A stretch of DNA of 6,115 bases from the NCBI GenBank assembly GCA_031290295.1, contig JAITNT010000133.1, forward strand, positions 1 through 6,115, written 5' to 3'. A model generated the notes under the pieces. The model ran no database searches and was not told the origin of the DNA. It worked only from the letters and a program-made list of their open reading frames with translations. Below, in pieces: positions 1 to 4,402 of the stretch. Position 1 is the first letter of the stretch. Every line of letters starts with the position of its first letter. A program made the position numbers and the translations under genes. Source of the stretch: Clostridiales bacterium. GTDB lineage: Bacteria; Bacillota; Clostridia; Christensenellales; DUVY01.

Positions 1-319
1 CGAGTTCGGTAAGCTTCTGGAAACCGAGTTCGGCGTTTCCGCGGCGGCAATGGCCGTCGCCGCGCCCGCTGCGGGCGGAGCCGCCGCCGCGCCCGTTGAG
101 GAGGAAAAGACGGAGTTCAACGTCGAGCTTAAAGAAGTCGGTCCTAACAAGATCAGCGTAATTAAGGTTGCCCGCGAAATCACGGGTCTCGGTCTTGCCG
201 AGGCTAAAGCGCTCGTTGACAAGGCACCCAGCGTAATCAAGGAAGCGGTCGCAAAGGCTGCCGCCGAGGAAATGGTCGCCAAATTCAAGGAAGCCGGCGC
301 GGTTGCCGAGCTGAAGTAA
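1..319 (+). CDS. rplL: 50S ribosomal protein L7/L12, 3' part (5' end outside window)
   Basis: L7/L12 forms the multimeric stalk of the large ribosomal subunit and recruits the translational GTPases. The reading frame enters from the left edge (first full codon at 2) and ends with TAA at 317-319, giving 105 visible residues. The family is about 120-125 residues, so roughly 20 N-terminal residues are missing. Visible in order: the end of the N-terminal dimerisation domain ([13 protein letters not shown]), an Ala/Pro/Gly-rich hinge (about residues 14-36), and the C-terminal factor-binding domain (about 37-105) with the hallmark [17 protein letters not shown] segment followed by AEAKALVD. The ATG at 50 is internal and not the true start, because the frame upstream of it still reads as L7/L12. 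A strong terminator follows 64 bp after the stop. Identification is firm. Confidence 0.97.
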   Translation, partial: EFGKLLETEFGVSAAAMAVAAPAAGGAAAAPVEEEKTEFNVELKEVGPNKISVIKVAREITGLGLAEAKALVDKAPSVIKEAVAKAAAEEMVAKFKEAGAVAELK

Positions 320-358
320 TAGCCTTGTCAAAATCAGGGCAGGCGCGCTAAGTCGCGG

Positions 359-375
359 TTGCCGTGTAACGGCAA
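359..375 (+). other. Small stem-loop between rplL stop and its terminator
   Basis: TTGCCGT (359-365) and ACGGCAA (369-375) are perfectly complementary around a 3-nt loop (GTA), giving a 7-bp hairpin. No T-run follows, so it is not a terminator by itself. It may protect the 3' end of the rplL transcript or stack on the terminator hairpin 8 bp downstream. The complementarity is seen directly; the role is inference. Confidence 0.45.
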
Positions 376-383
376 ACACAGCG

Positions 384-417
384 GAGGGCGAACGTCAATG
401 ACGTTCGCCCTCTTTAT
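384..417 (+). terminator. Rho-independent terminator of rplL
   Basis: GAGGGCGAACGTC (384-396) pairs perfectly with GACGTTCGCCCTC (400-412) around the 3-nt loop AAT. This makes a GC-rich 13-bp stem followed by TTTATAT. The T-run is short but the stem is very stable. It lies 64 bp after the rplL stop and separates the ribosomal transcript from the sugar-transport operon. The upstream flank has no complementary A-tract, so it should act mainly in the + direction. Confidence 0.85.
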
Positions 418-419
418 AT

Positions 420-543
420 GCCGCGAACGAAGTGGCGCTCAGGAGGGCGTAAGGAAGAGGGCAAGTAGAATTGTATGGGGCAAAGAGGGCAAGAGAAGAA
501 TTGGTAAGCGGTGAAGAAAGGAATAGGGTAATAAGGATAAGTT
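420..543. other. Non-coding, purine-rich spacer
   Basis: The + strand here is strongly enriched in A and G and poor in C. I see no plausible gene on either strand. The minus-strand open frame that crosses it (414-926) has no ribosome binding site, no recognisable protein character, and runs into the promoter and the start of the permease gene. Apart from the short direct repeat listed separately, I find no structure in this stretch. It may be decayed sequence between the rplL terminator and the sugar operon promoter. Confidence 0.6.
455..503 (+). repeat. Imperfect direct repeat, two units
   Basis: AAGAGGGCAAG occurs at 455-465 and again at 483-493. Each copy is followed within a few bases by AGAATTG (467-473 and 497-503). 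Unit spacing is 28-30 bp, and the copies differ by a 2-base length change between the two blocks. Both lie in a purine-rich background, which raises the chance of coincidental similarity. No function is evident. Confidence 0.5.
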
Positions 544-583
544 AGACTGGATTGCCACGTCGCTTTCCGCTCCTCGCAATGAC
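544..583 (-). repeat. Dispersed palindromic repeat of the 'HCEERSDVAIQ' type
   Basis: The minus strand reads GTCATTGCGAGGAGCGGAAA followed by GCGACGTGGCAATCC. This matches the well-known dispersed repeat found in many unrelated bacterial genomes, whose spurious translation gives peptides like HCEERSDVAIQ. Translating the minus strand here gives CHCEERKATWQSS. The ends ATTGC (551-555) and GCAAT (576-580) are inverted, giving an imperfect hairpin. Only one copy lies in the window, so its copy number in this genome cannot be judged. Family recognition is from memory of the motif. Function is not established; such elements behave like REP/MITE-type non-coding repeats. Confidence 0.7.
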
Positions 584-628
584 AATGGCGGCTTACAAAA
601 AATAATTTAAGAAATTTTCTAAAAGGGG

Positions 629-657
629 TTGCTATTTGATATTGAATGTAGTATAAT
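629..657 (+). promoter_or_regulatory. Sigma-A type promoter of the sugar-transport operon
   Basis: A -35 box TTGCTA (629-634; 4 of 6 bases match TTGACA) and a perfect -10 box TATAAT (652-657) are separated by the optimal 17 bp. The surrounding region is AT-rich. Transcription should begin near 663-666, leaving a leader of about 143 nt before the first start codon. That is long enough to hold the operators and hairpins listed below. Confidence 0.85.
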
Positions 658-667
658 AAATTTATTA
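654..667. promoter_or_regulatory. AT-only palindrome over the -10 box and start site
   Basis: TAATAAATTTATTA is a perfect 14-bp palindrome that shares TAAT with the -10 box and extends across the predicted transcription start. It could be an operator or simply an AT-rich melting region. Palindromes made only of A and T arise easily by chance, so confidence in a function is low. Confidence 0.3.
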
Positions 668-672
668 GAAAA

Positions 673-686
673 TGTAATCGATTACA
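673..686. promoter_or_regulatory. LacI/CcpA-type operator 1
   Basis: TGTAATCGATTACA is a perfect 14-bp palindrome with the central CG typical of LacI-family operators. It matches the catabolite-responsive element consensus TGNAARCGNWWWCA at all but one constrained position (T instead of a purine just before the central CG). It begins about 9 bp after the predicted start site, where a bound repressor would block elongation or clearance. It could be a CcpA site or the site of a dedicated LacI-family sugar repressor. No regulator gene lies in the window. Confidence 0.7.
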
Positions 687-699
687 ATTACCGCCTATG

Positions 700-713
700 T
701 GTAACCGGTTACG
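700..713. promoter_or_regulatory. LacI-type operator 2
   Basis: The core GTAACCGGTTAC (701-712) is a perfect 12-bp palindrome. With its flanks (TGTAACCGGTTACG) it shares 11 of 14 bases with operator 1. Its centre is 27 bp from that of operator 1, about 2.6 helical turns. The resemblance of two adjacent palindromes suggests two sites for the same LacI-family protein. It departs further from the CcpA consensus than operator 1, which favours a local sugar-responsive repressor over CcpA. Confidence 0.6.
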
Positions 714-716
714 GCA

Positions 717-742
717 AAAAATATAGCCCGGGCTATATTTTT
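717..742. promoter_or_regulatory. 26-bp perfect palindrome; possible leader attenuator
   Basis: The arms AAAAATATAGCCC (717-729) and GGGCTATATTTTT (730-742) form a perfect 26-bp inverted repeat without a spacer. As RNA it would fold into an 11-bp stem with a CCGG loop, with an A-tract on the 5' side and a T-tract on the 3' side. That is the shape of an intrinsic, potentially bidirectional terminator. It lies in the leader 66-91 bp upstream of the first start codon, so a terminator here would act as an attenuator. The stem has only two GC pairs, so it may be weak. A DNA-binding site is the alternative reading. Confidence 0.5.
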
Positions 743-769
743 GTCTTTCTTTAACAAGAAAGACAAAAA
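738..769 (+). promoter_or_regulatory. Leader hairpin that competes with the upstream palindrome
   Basis: TTTTTGTCTTTCTT (738-751) pairs perfectly with AAGAAAGACAAAAA (756-769) around a TAAC loop, a 14-bp stem. Its 5' arm begins with the same five T residues (738-742) that form the 3' arm of the preceding palindrome, so the two RNA hairpins cannot both form fully. That is the arrangement of a terminator/antiterminator switch. No recognisable riboswitch, T-box or RNA-binding protein site was seen upstream, so the trigger, if any, is unknown. Confidence 0.5.
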
Positions 770-807
770 GCTGATTAATCACACAAAAAGTCAGTCGGGG
801 GATTGGA

Positions 808-1740
808 ATGAGGACGTGGATAACGGCGCTAAAAACAAAGCGGAGTATGCGTGCTGAAAGCGCGAGACCCTTTGCGGCGCCCAGAAAAAATCGCATAAAA
901 CAGAACGGACGCTTTGTTTTGCGCATATTTTTCGTCGTGTTCGCAATATATGCGGTTACGTTGGTATTTCCGTTCGTCTGGTTGGTTTATAATTCCCTGA
1001 AATCAAAGCAGGAATTTCAGTTTGATAATCCTATGGGCTTGCCGCAAAATTGGCTGTTCTCTAATTACATAAGTATATTTACCGATCCGAGTCTGAATTT
1101 TAATTTACCGCTGATGTTCTTTAACAGTATCACGCTCGCGGTAGGAATGGTAATCGCGGGGCTGTTTGTCTGCGCGTGTACGGCGTATATCGTTTCTAAG
1201 TATAAATTCAGAGGGCGCAATCTGATTTATTTTATCGCTATTATAATAATGTTTTTGCCTACTACGGGCTCGCTCGCGGTATATTACGGGTTTCTCAACG
1301 ACACGGGGCTGTACGATAATTATTTGGGAATGCTGATCACCAGCGCGGGCGGCTTCGGATTTAACTTCCTGCTGCTGTACGGCTTTTTTAAGAATATTTC
1401 GTGGAATTATGCGGAGGCGGCTTTTATTGACGGCGCGGGGAATTTCAGAGTATTTTTCAGTATCATGCTGCCGCAGGCGAAGGCGGCTCTGGTCGCGTTG
1501 GGGGTAATAGGGGCAATCGGCGTTTGGAACGATTACACGTCGCAATATCTTTTTTATCCGTCGCACATTACGGTGGCGGTCGGTATAAAAAGACTGTCCG
1601 ACGATATCGTCAATTACGGCACCGATTACCCGAGGTTTTTTGCGGCGACGGTCGTTTCTACGTTGCCCGTAATCGTAGTTTACGCCTTGTTCCAAAAAAC
1701 TATTATCGAGAACACTATGGCGGGCGGGCTGAAGGGCTAG
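808..1740 (+). CDS. Carbohydrate ABC transporter permease, MalG/AraQ type (CUT1)
   Basis: Inner-membrane subunit of a binding-protein-dependent sugar importer (310 residues). Hydrophobic segments lie at about residues 37-61, 102-126, 138-160, 171-195, 224-243 and 276-298, the six-helix pattern of the MalG group. The cytoplasmic EAA loop that contacts the ATPase is clear: E203-A-A-F-I-D-G-A-G, with I219 and the closing L221-P222. The C-terminus ENTMAGGLKG matches the usual '..GxxxGxxKG' ending. The ATG at 808 is chosen for GGGGGA at 797-802 with a 5-nt gap. An in-frame ATG at 847 has its GGAG only 1 nt upstream. The basic N-terminal tail of about 35 residues is somewhat long for the family. 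It is the first gene of the operon, an unusual place for a MalG-type subunit. The substrate cannot be read from the sequence. Confidence 0.93.
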   Translation: MRTWITALKTKRSMRAESARPFAAPRKNRIKQNGRFVLRIFFVVFAIYAVTLVFPFVWLVYNSLKSKQEFQFDNPMGLPQNWLFSNYISIFTDPSLNFNLPLMFFNSITLAVGMVIAGLFVCACTAYIVSKYKFRGRNLIYFIAIIIMFLPTTGSLAVYYGFLNDTGLYDNYLGMLITSAGGFGFNFLLLYGFFKNISWNYAEAAFIDGAGNFRVFFSIMLPQAKAALVALGVIGAIGVWNDYTSQYLFYPSHITVAVGIKRLSDDIVNYGTDYPRFFAATVVSTLPVIVVYALFQKTIIENTMAGGLKG

Positions 1741-1765
1741 GAAAGCGAACCTATTAACGGCATTT

Positions 1766-1783
1766 ATGTTTGTACGCAAACAT
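1766..1783 (+). promoter_or_regulatory. Stem-loop in the gap before the solute-binding protein gene
   Basis: ATGTTTG (1766-1772) and CAAACAT (1777-1783) are perfectly complementary around a TACG loop, a 7-bp hairpin. It lies 33 bp upstream of the binding-protein start codon in the 75-bp gap, the widest in the operon. There is no T-run, so it is unlikely to terminate. It could protect the downstream transcript after processing and so raise binding-protein levels over the permeases, or be an operator. I found no convincing promoter in this gap. Confidence 0.4.
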
Positions 1784-1815
1784 GGATATATTAGTTTTGA
1801 CACCGGGAGGAGAAA

Positions 1816-3321
1816 ATGAAATTTTGGAAGCGTATCACTACCGTACTGCTGGCCGCGTTTATGTTCGGGGCAGCGGGGCTTATGTCCGCCTGCGGCAACA
1901 ACGGCGGCGGCGGGTACACCGCCGTCGCGGGCGAAATTTACGTAATGTATTTCGAGGGCGGTTTCGGCTCGAAGTGGCTCAAGGACGCGAGTGACCGATA
2001 TCATGCTCTGCATCCCGAGATTACCTTTAAGCTGGTATCTAACGCCGATCTTCAGAGTAACGCGTCGCTGCTTTTGGAGTCGGGAAAAAATTTGCCGGAC
2101 ATAATGATGACGCAGAACTTCAACTGGCAGGATAACGTTCAGTTCGGACAGCTTGCCTCGCTTGACGATATTTACAACAAACCAGTAGCTAAGCGCGGCG
2201 GGCAGGACGTTTTGTTGCAGGACTTTATTGTCGGCGATTACAAGGCTTTTCCGTGGACGCCGGCGATTCCCGGTATGCCCACTAAGCACGCCTGGATAAT
2301 TCCGTGGTCGGAGAATACGACGTCGCTTGCCTATAACGACGATTTGCTGCATAAGACCAAAAAGACCGACACTACCTTTTGGACCGCGCCGCCCGAGACC
2401 GAGACCGAGTTAAAGCAATTCGTAGACGATATAAATTCGACGTCTGCGGCGGGCGGTTACGGCGGCAAGAGCGTCAAGCCCTTTATCTGGCCTGGCGGCG
2501 CGATTAACTGGCTGACCTTCATACAGACGATATGGTGGGCGCAATATCAGGGTATAGGCGCGGAGCATCCCGCAGGCGAGGGTAACTGGTACGAATTTTG
2601 GGATTTTGCCGACTCTAACGTGTATAAGCAATCGGGGCTGCGCGAGTCGTACAGGCTTTTGCAGGATTTGTTCGTAGAAAAGGGCGCAAACCCGTCGTGG
2701 AAAAACGTTCCCGCGGATTCCGGCGCTTTGGGTACGGTAGCCGCTGAAATCGAATTTATCAAGGGTACCGCCGTTATGATGCCGGTAGGCTCGTGGCTCG
2801 AGCGTGAAATGGAGGACTATCTCGATTACGCCTCGGCGTATCCCAACATGCGCGCTAATCTCAAAATGATGGTGACGCCCGCGATTACGGGTGCGAAATC
2901 GCCCCAAATCAACAACGCGCAGGTGGGCGACTTTATGTGCATTCCCGAAAAAGCCGTCAATAAGGAGCTTGCAAAAAATTTCTTGCTGTTCCTTTGTCAG
3001 GAGGATGAGCTTTTGGAATTCACTAAGAATACGGGTATGATGCGTCCCTTCGAGTACAATCCGATAGAGCTTGCGCCCGATCACGCGTGGACTACCTTTC
3101 AAAGAAGCACGATAAGCCTTTCTACGGATTATGACAGCTTCTATGAATTCTCCAAGGCCGAAAGCCCGATGTACGTCTTCAAGAAGCTTTCTCCGTATAT
3201 TCCCACGATTTCTACGGTCGTAGGCAACAATTTGTCTAAGACGCCGCAGGAGGTCGTAGACGCGGCATGGAAATACGCCGACGACGGCTGGGCGAGCTGG
3301 CTGGCGGAGCTGGGGTTGTAA
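1816..3321 (+). CDS. Extracellular sugar-binding lipoprotein of an ABC transporter (family 1 SBP)
   Basis: High-affinity substrate receptor of the importer, 501 residues, predicted to be anchored on the outer face of the membrane. The N-terminus is a lipoprotein signal: charged MKFWKR, a hydrophobic core, and the lipobox M23-S-A-C26. Met at -3 is less usual than Leu. A Gly/Asn-rich linker follows. Family-1 features include LPDIMMTQNF (93-102), PWSENTTSLAYNDDLL (163-178) where the central strand returns, and the GTAVMMPVGSW segment (317-327). The protein is rich in tryptophan (19 residues, with a cluster at 225-262), as expected for stacking against sugar rings. It is longer than the usual 400-450 residues. 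The strong GGGAGGAG at 1805-1812 sets the start and suggests high translation. It lies between the two permease genes. The ligand is unknown, probably an oligosaccharide. Confidence 0.93.
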   Translation: MKFWKRITTVLLAAFMFGAAGLMSACGNNGGGGYTAVAGEIYVMYFEGGFGSKWLKDASDRYHALHPEITFKLVSNADLQSNASLLLESGKNLPDIMMTQNFNWQDNVQFGQLASLDDIYNKPVAKRGGQDVLLQDFIVGDYKAFPWTPAIPGMPTKHAWIIPWSENTTSLAYNDDLLHKTKKTDTTFWTAPPETETELKQFVDDINSTSAAGGYGGKSVKPFIWPGGAINWLTFIQTIWWAQYQGIGAEHPAGEGNWYEFWDFADSNVYKQSGLRESYRLLQDLFVEKGANPSWKNVPADSGALGTVAAEIEFIKGTAVMMPVGSWLEREMEDYLDYASAYPNMRANLKMMVTPAITGAKSPQINNAQVGDFMCIPEKAVNKELAKNFLLFLCQEDELLEFTKNTGMMRPFEYNPIELAPDHAWTTFQRSTISLSTDYDSFYEFSKAESPMYVFKKLSPYIPTISTVVGNNLSKTPQEVVDAAWKYADDGWASWLAELGL

Positions 3322-3355
3322 ATGCGGCGCGGCAAATAACGGATAGGATTACAAG

Positions 3356-4372
3356 ATGAGTGAATTACGGCAAGAAAAATCAATAGGGGCAACGCCGTCC
3401 GTAAAAAGAGGCGGTCTAAGCTCGCGCAAGACCAAAACGAGGGTATTTATTATTCTGATGCTGGCATGGCCGATCGCGCACTTTTTGGTGTTTTGGTTGT
3501 ACATTAACGGGCGCACGCTGTTGCTTATGTTTCAGCAATTTGATCGGTACGGCAATGTGACGGGCACGCCTATGTCCTATTACTTTGTCGGGCTGAAGAA
3601 TTTTATAGAAACCTTTAAGGATTTCTTTTTTTCGGCGGAGAACGGCGGCGACATCGTTTTGGCGAACGCGTTCAAAAACTCCCTGACGGCGTTCCCGCTT
3701 AACATAATCGTTTTGCTGCCGATGGCGTATATTTCGGCGTTTGTCTTTTTCAAGAAGGTAAGGTTCTCGAATGTATTCAGGGTGCTGTTTTATCTGCCGT
3801 CGATCGTATCGATAGTTATACTTACGATGCTGTATAAGTACATGTTCGACTCGAAGTTCGGACCCGTATATCAGATGTTCAGCTGGGTAGGGTACACTCC
3901 GAATTGGTTCGACCTTACTACTAAGTCAAGCACTATCTGGCCGCTTATCTACGTCTACTGTATATGGGCGGGTCTGGGCATGAACGTTATACTGATAAGC
4001 GGCGCGATGTCGCGCATTCCCGCCGAGGTGCTGGAATCTGGCAAGCTTGACGGCGTGGGCTTTTGGCGCGAATGCGTGCAAATCGTGCTGCCCCTGATAT
4101 GGCCTACGATTTCCACATTAATAGTTATGGGTACGATGAGCGTATTCGGCTTCATGATTCAGCCCTATTTGCTTGCCGGCGAGGGCGGGGGCTACGAGGG
4201 GCAGACTATGACTATATCCCTGTACATATTCAGTATCGTAAGACTTAATTCCTCAAAGGCGGCGGCCGTTTCCGCGGCAACTACGGGCATGATGTTCTGC
4301 ATACTGCTGACGCCGTTCGTGTTCGTTATCAAATGGCTTACGGAAAAATTCGGGCGCGACGTTGAATTCTAA
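3356..4372 (+). CDS. Carbohydrate ABC transporter permease, MalF/UgpA type (CUT1)
   Basis: Second membrane subunit of the importer (338 residues), expected to pair with the MalG-type permease encoded at 808-1740. Hydrophobic segments are at about residues 28-51, 107-132, 140-161, 193-216, 245-270 and 308-327. A polar outward region (about 52-105) lies between the first and second helices. The EAA loop reads E227-S-G-K-L-D-G-V-G, with I243 and the closing L245-P246, which fits the MalF/LacF group (ESGKLDGVG). The basic N-terminal tail (KRGGLSSRKTKTR) suits a cytoplasmic start. AGGA at 3345-3348, 7 nt before ATG, supports the start. It begins 34 bp after the binding-protein stop. No ATP-binding subunit follows, so the complex probably uses an ATPase encoded elsewhere. 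Confidence 0.93.
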   Translation: MSELRQEKSIGATPSVKRGGLSSRKTKTRVFIILMLAWPIAHFLVFWLYINGRTLLLMFQQFDRYGNVTGTPMSYYFVGLKNFIETFKDFFFSAENGGDIVLANAFKNSLTAFPLNIIVLLPMAYISAFVFFKKVRFSNVFRVLFYLPSIVSIVILTMLYKYMFDSKFGPVYQMFSWVGYTPNWFDLTTKSSTIWPLIYVYCIWAGLGMNVILISGAMSRIPAEVLESGKLDGVGFWRECVQIVLPLIWPTISTLIVMGTMSVFGFMIQPYLLAGEGGGYEGQTMTISLYIFSIVRLNSSKAAAVSAATTGMMFCILLTPFVFVIKWLTEKFGRDVEF

Positions 4373-4402
4373 GCTTAATAATTTTTATAAGAGGTGAAAG
4401 GT

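Noticed and set aside
50..52. ATG as the start of rplL
   Set aside because: The same frame upstream encodes the conserved end of the L7/L12 N-terminal domain, so this Met is internal.
773..780. GATTAATC palindrome just upstream of the first ribosome binding site
   Set aside because: It is only 8 bp and common by chance in AT-rich DNA; nothing ties it to the other sites.
847..849. Alternative ATG start for the first permease
   Set aside because: The nearest GGAG is only 1 nt upstream, while ATG 808 has GGGGGA at normal spacing. The basic N-terminal tail is compatible with a cytoplasmic start.
414..926. 170-codon open frame on the minus strand containing CHCEERKATWQSS
   Set aside because: That peptide is the known spurious translation of a dispersed non-coding repeat. 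The frame also crosses the operon promoter and the start of the permease gene.
1754..1794. Possible internal promoter before the binding-protein gene
   Set aside because: AT-rich hexamers are present but none pair at 16-18 bp spacing with an acceptable -35 and -10.
1105..2352. 415-codon open frame on the minus strand
   Set aside because: It is antisense to two well-supported genes (permease and binding protein), is rich in Arg/His with no domain character, and has no suitable ribosome binding site. It reflects the base composition of the real genes.
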